Both the position numbers and the translations under genes were made by a program. Shown in pieces: positions 56,213-64,000 of a stretch of 64,000 nucleotides of DNA. The notes below the pieces were generated by a model. The model was not told where the DNA came from. It made no database searches and worked only from the letters and a program-made list of their open reading frames with translations. Location of the stretch: NCBI GenBank assembly GCA_947450475.1, contig CANFVK010000004.1, positions 186,001 through 250,000 of the forward strand, read 5' to 3'. Origin of the DNA: Bacteriovoracaceae bacterium (GTDB lineage: Bacteria; Bdellovibrionota; Bacteriovoracia; Bacteriovoracales; Bacteriovoracaceae). The first letter of the stretch is position 1, and the number at the start of each line of letters is the position of its first letter.

Positions 56213-58111
56213 ATGCTAAAATTCTACTTTAACTTAATTTTTACCATTTACCTTACCTTATGCAACTGGGCTTTGGCATCAATAATTCTCCCCCAGGCTG
56301 ATTCGGAAAATGAAATAAGCCGGGAATTATACCTAGGTAAAGATTTTTCCGCTTTAAACTCGAACTCGAGTTTAAATTTAGGTTATTTTAATGGTGAAAA
56401 ATGGGTCAGTGTGGCCTTTAAAAATGCTTCGTCGCAACCGGTTGAGAAAATAATCTATTTCAATACTCTTACAGGGACAGTCGACCTCTACCAAAATGAA
56501 ACCCAAAGTCAAAAGTTGTCTTTCATTCAGCGCAATGGTAGTTCGATCCCTTACAATCTCAGACCAATCAAAAGTGTCTTTACTGCCTTTAAGCTAAATT
56601 TTGCGCCCTTAGAAGAAAAGAAATTACATTTTTTAATTAAATCAAGGCACAACTTTAATTCTGAAGTGTTTATAGGCACGATGAACAGCCTCTACGCTCG
56701 CGAGTCCCAAAAGTTAAATTACCTAGATCTTTATGCTGGTGGTATTCTTTGTTTGATATTGTATAATCTTTTTATCTTTTTTTCACTTCAAGATAAAAAC
56801 TACCTCTACTACTGCTTTTTTTCCTTATCTTTTTTATTAACGGTTCTCAATATACACGGAAAACTTGATAAGTCATTTACTCCCCTAACCTTTAGCTTCT
56901 CTCATTACTTGCTTGCATTTTCTTCACTTGCTTTAATGACGGCAACGCTTTTTAGTTTTCAGTTTCTAGAAATCAAGAATAATTTAAAAAAATTTAAAAT
57001 TATTTATTATGCTCTTTTTATTATTCCACTCTTATTAATGGGTGCTGCATTTACTACGCTTGAGGATCGCTATCCTGTTTTTCTTGGCACATTGATTGAT
57101 CTCTTTATCGTCATCGGCAATCTCTTCTTCATTGTAAATTCCATTCAACTTTTAAAAGTTTCAACCTATGCCCGCTTTTATCTTTTTTCTTGGGTTGCTT
57201 TGATAGTCACTCTACTTTCGTGGTTTGGAATGACCTTTGGTCTCATACCTCAAAATGCTTTTTCGCAAAACGCCCTTTTAACTGGAAATATTTTACAAAT
57301 GCTCACTATTTCCTTGGCACTCGCTCATCGCATTAGAGACATGATTGAACATAAAAAGCTTGCTCAAGAAATGTCGTTTGAAAGAAACCGCTACCAACGA
57401 TTAGTCAGAGTTATATCTCATGACATTGCAAATTCATTGACTATCATTAATTCATTTTCCAAAAGACTGCTCAAAACACCACCGATTGATCCCTTTGTGG
57501 TCAATGCAAACCAAAAAATTTACATTGCTGGCGAAAATATAAAAAATATCCTCAACAACGTTCGTGAACAAGAATTACTTCCTTCTAGAAAATCTTCTTT
57601 AAAACTTGCCCCAGTCAACATAAAAAAATCTATAGAGCAATCTATTCTTATTTTTGAGGAGCAGTTAAAGTCTAAACAAATTGAGTGTACTCTAAAGATT
57701 GATGAAAGTGCCACGATAATGGCTAACACGACTTGCTTTATAAATAATATCGTCAACAATATCATATCAAATTCCATTAAATTTTCCCGTGAAAGATCTA
57801 ATATAGAAATTTGTTCAGAAATAAAAGAAAGTGAATTATCTTTATTTTTTATGGACCATGGCAGAGGAATTCGGCCTGAGCTCATAGAGGGCATATTTTT
57901 TAGTAGTGAAATCATAAGTGAATCTGGAATTCAAAATGAAACAGGTCATGGTTTTGGAGCTAGTTTAATGCGTGAATACGTTGAACTCTTTAATGGAAAA
58001 CTAACTGTTCAATCTATTCATGAATCGACTAGTCCAATGCAATCGGGTACTACTATAAAAATCGTTTTTCCAAATCCTGAAAATCAACAGTCTACGAATC
58101 TTGGTCAATAA
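56213..58111 (+). CDS. 7TMR-DISM sensor histidine kinase
   Basis: A 632-residue membrane sensor. Signal peptide, an extracytoplasmic 7TMR-DISMED2 beta domain (about 25-175), seven membrane helices (about 180-380), then a histidine kinase: H box RVISHDIANSLTI (about 402), N box NNIISNSIKFS, G1 DHGRGI, and TGHGFGASLM. The extracellular domain may bind carbohydrate or another ligand. No response regulator is adjacent. The HD-domain gene behind it may be its output. Confidence 0.9.
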   Translation: MLKFYFNLIFTIYLTLCNWALASIILPQADSENEISRELYLGKDFSALNSNSSLNLGYFNGEKWVSVAFKNASSQPVEKIIYFNTLTGTVDLYQNETQSQKLSFIQRNGSSIPYNLRPIKSVFTAFKLNFAPLEEKKLHFLIKSRHNFNSEVFIGTMNSLYARESQKLNYLDLYAGGILCLILYNLFIFFSLQDKNYLYYCFFSLSFLLTVLNIHGKLDKSFTPLTFSFSHYLLAFSSLALMTATLFSFQFLEIKNNLKKFKIIYYALFIIPLLLMGAAFTTLEDRYPVFLGTLIDLFIVIGNLFFIVNSIQLLKVSTYARFYLFSWVALIVTLLSWFGMTFGLIPQNAFSQNALLTGNILQMLTISLALAHRIRDMIEHKKLAQEMSFERNRYQRLVRVISHDIANSLTIINSFSKRLLKTPPIDPFVVNANQKIYIAGENIKNILNNVREQELLPSRKSSLKLAPVNIKKSIEQSILIFEEQLKSKQIECTLKIDESATIMANTTCFINNIVNNIISNSIKFSRERSNIEICSEIKESELSLFFMDHGRGIRPELIEGIFFSSEIISESGIQNETGHGFGASLMREYVELFNGKLTVQSIHESTSPMQSGTTIKIVFPNPENQQSTNLGQ

Positions 58112-58198
58112 TCGGAATCCTCTTCCTTTAATTTGCAAATTGAAATTTTTTAATTTTATCATAGAATAGAAATGAACTATAAATTTTCAGGAATTTTC

Positions 58199-59140
58199 AT
58201 GGATTTTACTCCTCTTAGAATATCGACAGTCAAACCAGCTAAAAATTTAACTTTTGATCTCTACATTTTCTATAAAGATCATTATTTAATATACGTTAAT
58301 CGCGGAGAGCATTTATCTGAAGAAAAATATCAAAAACTTAAAACCCAAAAAGTCGCTAAATTTTTTATTACAGAATCTGATGAAATCAATTACCAGCATT
58401 TTTTGGACAATTTACTAAATGAAACACTAAGCAATCCTGATCAAAGTATTGACGCTAAAGTTAATTTAATTGAAGGAGCGACCTCCTCTGCCATAGAGCG
58501 TATGCAGTCTCAACCAGAAAGTGAGAATGCATTCAAAATGACTGAAAGTGCTGCTAGAAGTTTGCGCTTGATGATAAAAAGCAACCCAGAATCATTGAAG
58601 AAAATATTTGGTAAAAAGGCCCAAAAAGACGAAGAAATCATAAAACATTCCTTAAATGTTTGCGCACTTGCCGTGCGTTTTGGTGAACTTCTAAAGTGCA
58701 CTGATCGGGAACTAGATGATCTTGGAACTGCAGCGCTCATTCATGATATAGGGCTTACCAAACTCGCTCCAGATACGAAAGAACTCTTTACCAAACCCAA
58801 AAGAAACTATAGTGCTGAGGATAAAAAAAATTATTTTTTACACTGCAAGGATGCCATCAGCATTTTGCAAAATAAGTCTTACATAAATAAAAATATAATT
58901 GAACTAGTTATCAACCACGAGGAAGTTTTAAGTGGCATGGGTCCTCATAAGAAAAAGAAACTAACTAAATTGGAAGAGATTTTATCATTAGTTAATAACT
59001 ACGACAAAAGAACAGTAACTCTACAATCAACTCCAAGTGAAACTTTAAAAGACATGATGATAGATGAGCTTGGCAATTATAATTTAGAGCTTCTTAATCA
59101 TTTCAAAAAAGTCCTCCACTCGGAAGGACTACTTGATTAA
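58199..59140 (+). CDS. HD-GYP-like domain protein, motif-degenerate
   Basis: About 313 residues. A small beta domain (about 1-60) of the DUF3391 type precedes an HD domain: HSLNVCALAVRFG, IHDIGLTKLAP (HD pair kept), HCKDAISIL, and NHEEVLSGMGPHKKKK, in which the GYP residues are replaced. The HD pair is intact but the substrate region is not that of standard cyclic-di-GMP phosphodiesterases. AGGA seven bases ahead supports ATG 58199; an earlier ATG at 58172 is weaker. Confidence 0.78.
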   Translation: MDFTPLRISTVKPAKNLTFDLYIFYKDHYLIYVNRGEHLSEEKYQKLKTQKVAKFFITESDEINYQHFLDNLLNETLSNPDQSIDAKVNLIEGATSSAIERMQSQPESENAFKMTESAARSLRLMIKSNPESLKKIFGKKAQKDEEIIKHSLNVCALAVRFGELLKCTDRELDDLGTAALIHDIGLTKLAPDTKELFTKPKRNYSAEDKKNYFLHCKDAISILQNKSYINKNIIELVINHEEVLSGMGPHKKKKLTKLEEILSLVNNYDKRTVTLQSTPSETLKDMMIDELGNYNLELLNHFKKVLHSEGLLD

Positions 59141-59143
59141 CAA

Positions 59144-61846
59144 CTAAAAAATAACCCTAATGGAATCGAGAATCACATCTGCATTGTTGAAGCTTTTATT
59201 GAGCATTAACATTTGTATTGTCAATGCATCAATCTCTTCAGTCCGAACAACTGGATTCACAGCTTTTAGCTTAACCAAACGTTCTTTTTCTCTGCTAAGT
59301 TTTTCCATCATTTGGCTTTTATAATGTTCTTTTAGTACCAGCGCTTTCTTTAAAGCATGATCATGGGCCAACTTAAGAACTTTCTGTACAGCTGGTCTTG
59401 GTAATGCGCGCGCCTTTTTTATGGTTTCAGTATCGGCCATAACTGACCTTTCATCGATATCAAACTTACTCCACTTATCTGTAAAATCTTCTCCACTACT
59501 ATCGACTAAGACTCTTATAGGAGTCGGTGGAAAAAATCGATCTGGTGATAAGTTCTTGGGTGCAACTGCATAAAGCTTAAAATAGGCTTCAATGAATGTT
59601 TTGGCGTTGCCCGATTTTTTCCGCATCAAAATTGTAGCATTACCAATAGTTTGACTCAAAATCATATCCATCACCCCGACCACCATCGGATGATCCCAGG
59701 TAAGAAATTCAACGTCCTCCCGTTTTCTTGCCGTCAGTCGATCAAAAGTAATGCGCACCCCTTCACTACCTAGCCCTGGAAAGTGCGGAACATACATATT
59801 CTCATTAGGCTTGATGTAAAAAATGTTATCTGTTAAATCTTCAACCTCCACTCCAAGTTCTTGAAAAACTTCATTCATATATTGAGGCAGATTTGACTCT
59901 TGATCAAACTGCTTAATTTCCATCAGTAAATCGTCTGCAATTTTCTGATTAAACGAATTGAGTTCAATTAAAACATCTCGTCCATCTTCTAATTTCTTTA
60001 CCACTGATAGATACTCACTTTCAGTTGTTTCCAGAAATGTCTTAAGCACCTGTGGATTTTCTAAGCATAATTTAGGATTCATTAAGTATTCGTTTAGCAA
60101 ACCATGGAGCTGCTGATAAACCATGCTTGCTCCTTTTGCTGAATGCTCAAAAGCATTGAGACCTTCGTGATACCAACGAAAAAGTATTTCTTCAAATGAA
60201 CTAATGACAAATGGCAAGTGAAGATTAATCTCACTGGTTTGACCAATTCTATCCAATCGTCCAATTCTTTGTTCCAATAAATCCGGAAAATGAGGAAGAT
60301 CAAAGAGAATAAGATGATGAGCAAATTCAAAGTTGCGACCTTCACTTCCGATTTCAGTACATAATAGAATTTGGGCACCATCAGGATCTGCAAAATAAGC
60401 TGCCTGACGATCACGAGCGACAAAAGATAGTCCTGAATGAAAGACTCCTACATTTAAGCCAGCCATTGTCTCTTTCAATATTTTTTCAAGCGCTAGAATT
60501 TTTTCTTTAGATTTAGTGATTAATAGAATTTTTTCTTTTTTATTAGTAGATAAAAAACCACATAGCCACTGGGATTTTAGAGCAAAACTTGCATCCGCCC
60601 CCTCTTCATTTTCAAATCCAAGAAAATGAGTTTTCTTACTCTCTAGAGGATAGGTATACAGAACCCTTTTGGGAAAAAAAGAAAAATGGGCGCCCATCCT
60701 TGCCCGGGTATTTCTAAAAAAAATTCTCCCCGTTCCATGAAGATCTGAAAGCTTCTCTAAATCTTGCTGAGCTTGCATACTATTGGTTAAAGAAAGCTCT
60801 CTAGCTTTTTTGGCGACCTCTTCGTATCGAGAAGTTTCTTCAAGAAATTTATGAAAATCATAAAATCGAGCTGGATCTAACAACTTAAGCCTAGCGAAGT
60901 GTCCCTCGAGACCAAGTTGTTCTGGTGTAGCTGTTAAAAGTAAAAGTCCTTTTGATGTTTTCGAAATTTTTTCTACAATTTGATATTCTATTGAAACTTT
61001 TTCCAGAGACCACTTTAATTGATGAGCTTCATCGACCACCATTAGATCCCAAGAAGTTGCACTAAGCATCTCTCGCGCCATAGGCGCTCCTTTGAGCAAA
61101 CCAATGTTAACAATTACAAAATCATTATCAAGAAAGGGATTTGTTTCTGGCTCGAGATGCGTTTCTTGATTGAGAGTTGTGAAAATTAGATTAAACTTTC
61201 GAAGCATTTCCACAAACCACTGATAAACCAAGGAGTCTGGAACAATAATAAGCGCCCTTTTCACTCTTTCAGTGAGAATCAAATGATGAAGAGCTAAACC
61301 AGCTTCAATCGTTTTACCAAGCCCTACTTCATCGGCGAGTAAAACTCTCGGAATGGGCCTGTCTGATATTTGATTTGCGACATAAAACTGATGTGGAATC
61401 AGCGCCATTCTTCCGCCGAGAAAGCCTCGAGCTGGACTTTGAGTCAGTCGGTTTCTATGACTTAGGGTTTTAAACCTTAAATCAAACAATGTAGAAACAT
61501 CGACGCTTCCGTTGAATAATCTTTCTTCGGGTTTATTAAAGCTTATGGAATCTGATAATTCTCTTTCATCGTAAAAGTGCCCTGAACTTACCTGATAGGA
61601 AATGAGACCTTCATTATTAAGCGTAGACTCAACGGTATATTTATCACCAGAACGCAACGAGATTTCATCTCCCACTGAAAAAACGACCCGCTTCACTGGA
61701 GCTCCTTTGGTCCCGTAGGTGCGTTCACTTTTACTTGCTGGAAAAGTTATTTTTAAGGTTTTTGATTCAACCATAGACACAATCCCCAGACCAAGCTCTG
61801 GTTCGGTCTCGCTCATAAAGCGCTGACCAATTTTAAGAAGACTCAC
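59144..61846 (-). CDS. rapA: RapA-like SNF2 helicase
   Basis: A 900-residue Swi2/Snf2 ATPase that helps recycle RNA polymerase. N-terminal Tudor-like region, Walker A ADEVGLGKT (about 170), VVDEAHQL (about 275), the helicase C domain with HSGLSFVARDRQ and EQRIGRLDRIGQ (about 530), and a C-terminal region. E. coli RapA is 968 residues; this one is slightly shorter. Its stop is 3 bases from the convergent HD gene's stop. Confidence 0.92.
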   Translation of the reverse strand: MSLLKIGQRFMSETEPELGLGIVSMVESKTLKITFPASKSERTYGTKGAPVKRVVFSVGDEISLRSGDKYTVESTLNNEGLISYQVSSGHFYDERELSDSISFNKPEERLFNGSVDVSTLFDLRFKTLSHRNRLTQSPARGFLGGRMALIPHQFYVANQISDRPIPRVLLADEVGLGKTIEAGLALHHLILTERVKRALIIVPDSLVYQWFVEMLRKFNLIFTTLNQETHLEPETNPFLDNDFVIVNIGLLKGAPMAREMLSATSWDLMVVDEAHQLKWSLEKVSIEYQIVEKISKTSKGLLLLTATPEQLGLEGHFARLKLLDPARFYDFHKFLEETSRYEEVAKKARELSLTNSMQAQQDLEKLSDLHGTGRIFFRNTRARMGAHFSFFPKRVLYTYPLESKKTHFLGFENEEGADASFALKSQWLCGFLSTNKKEKILLITKSKEKILALEKILKETMAGLNVGVFHSGLSFVARDRQAAYFADPDGAQILLCTEIGSEGRNFEFAHHLILFDLPHFPDLLEQRIGRLDRIGQTSEINLHLPFVISSFEEILFRWYHEGLNAFEHSAKGASMVYQQLHGLLNEYLMNPKLCLENPQVLKTFLETTESEYLSVVKKLEDGRDVLIELNSFNQKIADDLLMEIKQFDQESNLPQYMNEVFQELGVEVEDLTDNIFYIKPNENMYVPHFPGLGSEGVRITFDRLTARKREDVEFLTWDHPMVVGVMDMILSQTIGNATILMRKKSGNAKTFIEAYFKLYAVAPKNLSPDRFFPPTPIRVLVDSSGEDFTDKWSKFDIDERSVMADTETIKKARALPRPAVQKVLKLAHDHALKKALVLKEHYKSQMMEKLSREKERLVKLKAVNPVVRTEEIDALTIQMLMLNKSFNNADVILDSIRVIF

Positions 61847-61864
61847 TTAAAATATCCTTGAAAA

Positions 61865-62002
61865 TTATTGTATGTAGTATAGACCAGCGACAATTCCTGC
61901 GACGATCATGCCGATTAGAATATAGATGTGGGTTTTACCAAGTTTTTTTTCTTCAACTGTAAGATGGCTCTTAGTATTTTTCTTCGACTTAGCTTTAGAC
62001 AC
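61865..62002 (-). CDS. Small membrane protein
   Basis: A 45-residue protein: a basic N-terminal half (SKAKSKKNTKSH) and one C-terminal membrane helix (YILIGMIVAGIVAGLYYI). GTG start at 62002 with GGAG nine bases ahead, stop 18 bases from rapA. Tail-anchored small membrane proteins often regulate larger partners, but no partner is known here. Confidence 0.65.
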   Translation of the reverse strand: MSKAKSKKNTKSHLTVEEKKLGKTHIYILIGMIVAGIVAGLYYIQ

Positions 62003-62035
62003 GAAACTAGCTCCTCTTAAAGGGATTGGTCCAAC

Positions 62036-62317
62036 TTAATGAACGCCAAAAATATCCTTTATAAAATCTGTTAATCCATTGTTAGATTTTATTTTATAAA
62101 GATCAAAAGCATAAGAGTCTTCGCAAGAAAAATTTTCGGCCTCTAAAAACGGAGCTGATTGCTCGGTGGAAATATTAGATTCTTGCTTTAGCCGATTGAT
62201 TGTTTCATTATTTTGTTTAACGATTTGGCGCGCTCGTTCTACCGCGAGGCGTGCTGGTTCGTAACTAGGCATAAATTCTGACTGATTGATATAGTCAGCT
62301 TCATTTCTCATAGGCAT
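62036..62317 (-). CDS. Hypothetical protein
   Basis: A 93-residue, charged, helical protein (AVERARQIVKQNNETINRLKQ); one Cys, no membrane segment or signal peptide. The start could be ATG 62317 or ATG 62311; GGGAG favours the second. It is upstream of the small membrane protein and rapA on the same strand, possibly in one unit. Confidence 0.6.
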   Translation of the reverse strand: MPMRNEADYINQSEFMPSYEPARLAVERARQIVKQNNETINRLKQESNISTEQSAPFLEAENFSCEDSYAFDLYKIKSNNGLTDFIKDIFGVH

Positions 62318-62505
62318 TACTCCCTGAGTCGAATTAAATATATATCGTACTATATATTTTTACCTTGTTTAATCTTCATTAGTCCATTCAAAATTCGCCT
62401 CACTGTGCCAACATATTGAATTTCTGATTTAAAAAGCCCTGACATTTTCTCTCATTCAGTCTAAAAAGGTATATCTTGAAAATGAGTTAGTTAAAGGAAA
62501 TTTTT

Positions 62506-64000
62506 ATGATCATTTGCCAAAATGTAGGACTTCGATTCGGTGCACGCAAATTATTTGATGAAGTCGATATTAAATTTACACCTGGAAATTGCTATGGACT
62601 CATTGGCGCTAATGGCGCAGGAAAATCGACATTCTTAAAAATTTTATCTGGTGAAATTGCCACAACTTCTGGCACTGTTTTTATCACTCCAGGAGAACGT
62701 CTTTCCGTTTTAAAACAAGATCATTTTCTCTATGAAGATATTGAAGTTCTAAAAGTTGTTATTATGGGAAATAAAAAGCTTCTAGATATCATGGAAGAAA
62801 AAGATGCCATTTATGCTAAAGAAGATTTTACTGACGAAGATGGAATACGTGCGGCTGACTTAGAGGCTGCTTTCGCTGAAATGAATGGCTGGGAAGCAGA
62901 ATCCGAGGCTGCAGTCTTACTTTCGGGCCTAGGTATTAAGGAAGAATTACTTTCTAAAAAAATGAATGAACTCAATGGCGGTGATAAAGTAAAAGTACTT
63001 TTGGCACAGGCACTTTTTGGTAAGCCAGATATATTGCTCTTAGATGAGCCAACCAACCATCTAGATATTAAAGCAATTCATTGGCTTGAAAATTTCCTTG
63101 CTGATTTTCAAAACATTGTCATTGTTGTTTCACATGATAGACACTTTCTCAATAAAGTCTGTACCCACATGGCCGATATTGATTTTGGAAAAATTCAAAT
63201 TTTTTCTGGAAACTATGATTTCTGGTATCAATCTTCTCAACTCGCACTTACCCTAAAATCAAACCAAAACAAAAAAACTGAAGAGAAAATTAAAGAATTA
63301 AAAGATTTTATTGCTCGCTTTAGTGCCAATGCTTCAAAATCAAAACAAGCGACCTCTCGTCAAAAAACGCTCGACAAGATAACACTAGAAGATATTCAAC
63401 CCTCAAATCGTAAATATCCTTACGTTCACTTCAGACCCAAAAGAGATATTGGCAAAGATGTGCTTAATGTCGAAAAACTTTCTAAGTCGATTGAAGGAAA
63501 AGTATTGTTTAAAAATATCTCCTTTCAAATTAGAAAAGGAGATAAAATAGTTTTACTAGGAACTGATTTGGCTAAAGCTACGCTCATGGATATCCTTGCA
63601 GGGGAAACTAATGCAGATTCAGGAAGCATTAATTGGGGCGTAAGCACACACCGATCTTATTTTCCATCTGATAATTCTCGTTACTTCAACGATGGTCGAT
63701 ATAATCTCGTTGATTGGTTAAGGGATTTCTCTGAGGACAAAGATGAATCATTCGTACGAGGCTTTTTAGGACGAATGTTGTTTTCAGGTGAAGAAGCCTT
63801 GAAAAAAACCAATGTGCTCTCTGGGGGGGAAAAAGTTCGCATGATGCTCTCTAAAATGATGTTGGAAGCTCCTAACGTTCTCATTATGGATGGCCCTACA
63901 AACCACTTAGATCTTGAAAGCATCACTTCAGTCAATGAAGGCTTAAAAAAATTTGATTCAAATATTATTTTTTCCTGTCATGACCATGAGTTTGTTCAAA
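62506..64000 (+). CDS. ybiT: ABC-F ATPase, YbiT-like, cut by the window edge
   Basis: About 498 residues are visible and the frame runs off the window. The first ABC domain is normal (GANGAGKST; LDEPTNHLD), though its signature reads LNGGDKVK. In the second, Walker A is GTDLAKAT (63559-63582) and Walker B reads MDGPTNHLD, so the catalytic Glu is Gly (codon at 63892-63894). The second site may not hydrolyse ATP. AAAGGAA precedes the ATG. This gene is not a copy of the ABC-F at 54519; motifs and linker differ. Confidence 0.85.
   Translation, partial: MIICQNVGLRFGARKLFDEVDIKFTPGNCYGLIGANGAGKSTFLKILSGEIATTSGTVFITPGERLSVLKQDHFLYEDIEVLKVVIMGNKKLLDIMEEKDAIYAKEDFTDEDGIRAADLEAAFAEMNGWEAESEAAVLLSGLGIKEELLSKKMNELNGGDKVKVLLAQALFGKPDILLLDEPTNHLDIKAIHWLENFLADFQNIVIVVSHDRHFLNKVCTHMADIDFGKIQIFSGNYDFWYQSSQLALTLKSNQNKKTEEKIKELKDFIARFSANASKSKQATSRQKTLDKITLEDIQPSNRKYPYVHFRPKRDIGKDVLNVEKLSKSIEGKVLFKNISFQIRKGDKIVLLGTDLAKATLMDILAGETNADSGSINWGVSTHRSYFPSDNSRYFNDGRYNLVDWLRDFSEDKDESFVRGFLGRMLFSGEEALKKTNVLSGGEKVRMMLSKMMLEAPNVLIMDGPTNHLDLESITSVNEGLKKFDSNIIFSCHDHEFVQ

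Noticed and set aside
1..64000. tRNA, rRNA, CRISPR, insertion sequence or prophage
   Set aside because: I looked on both strands and saw no cloverleaf, repeat-spacer pattern, transposase or phage structural gene.

Overview
This 64-kb window is a dense, AT-rich bacterial chromosome segment with no rRNA, tRNA, CRISPR array, insertion sequence or prophage that I can see. The gene set points to a free-living Gram-negative: an outer-membrane heptosyltransferase, SlyD, E. coli-type SpeD, Prc, PilT and many signalling proteins with HD-GYP-like and PilZ-like domains. That set, the low GC and the many secreted proteases suggest a predatory Bdellovibrionota lineage (Bacteriovorax/Halobacteriovorax-like). 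This is an inference from gene content, not a phylogeny.

Layout. 1-1.9 kb: three overlapping genes with a spore-photoproduct-lyase-like radical SAM enzyme and a 2OG-Fe(II) oxygenase. 2-8.4 kb: ribosomal proteins L28, L33 (on the minus strand, 7540-7719) and L31, interleaved with a secreted subtilase, a PilZ-like protein, a DUF4340 protein and an HD-GYP protein. 8.4-11.5 kb: citrate synthase, an Rsm22-type methyltransferase and PyrE. 11.6-19.3 kb: three more HD-GYP-like proteins, SfsA, a PilZ-like protein, and a DUF692 (MNIO)/DUF2063 pair that looks like a peptide-modification cassette without a visible precursor. 19.7-24.9 kb: phosphate operon pstC-pstA-pstB-phoU-phoB-phoR, with no pstS in view. 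24.9-32.9 kb: two glycosyltransferases, a dipeptide epimerase, a J-domain protein, an adenosine-deaminase-like hydrolase, PilT and an RDD protein. 32.9-37.2 kb: two secreted S41 proteases (Prc and a divergent one). 37.4-44.3 kb: aconitase, a LysR regulator, peptidase E and a divergent SelO-like protein. 44.4-51.7 kb: a lipoprotein, an rRNA methyltransferase, an EamA transporter, a DUF1003 protein, SpeE/SpeD, SrkA and a QueD/FolE pair. 51.8-56.1 kb: a YkuD-like protein, SlyD, a secreted cyclophilin, a DsbA-like isomerase and an ABC-F ATPase. 56.2-64 kb: a 7TMR-DISM histidine kinase, a fifth HD-GYP-like protein, RapA, two small proteins and an ABC-F protein cut by the window edge.

The genes join into recognisable processes: TCA entry (gltA, acnA), phosphate sensing and uptake (pst-pho), spermidine synthesis (speD and speE, divergent), pterin/queuosine precursor synthesis (folE, queD), envelope proteolysis and folding (prc, S41, subtilase, cyclophilin) and a cyclic-di-GMP-type signalling layer. 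Several HD-GYP-like members lack consensus catalytic residues.

Gene packing is extreme. Of 15 convergent gene pairs, 11 overlap or lie within 4 bases of each other; the other four have a clear hairpin terminator between them. No stretch longer than 300 bases lacks a gene. The most interesting leads are the orphan MNIO/DUF2063 pair, the radical SAM plus 2OG oxygenase operon, a nine-G tract inside the subtilase gene, the eroded HD-GYP family, the bimodal convergent junctions, and an ABC-F protein with a decayed second ATP site.
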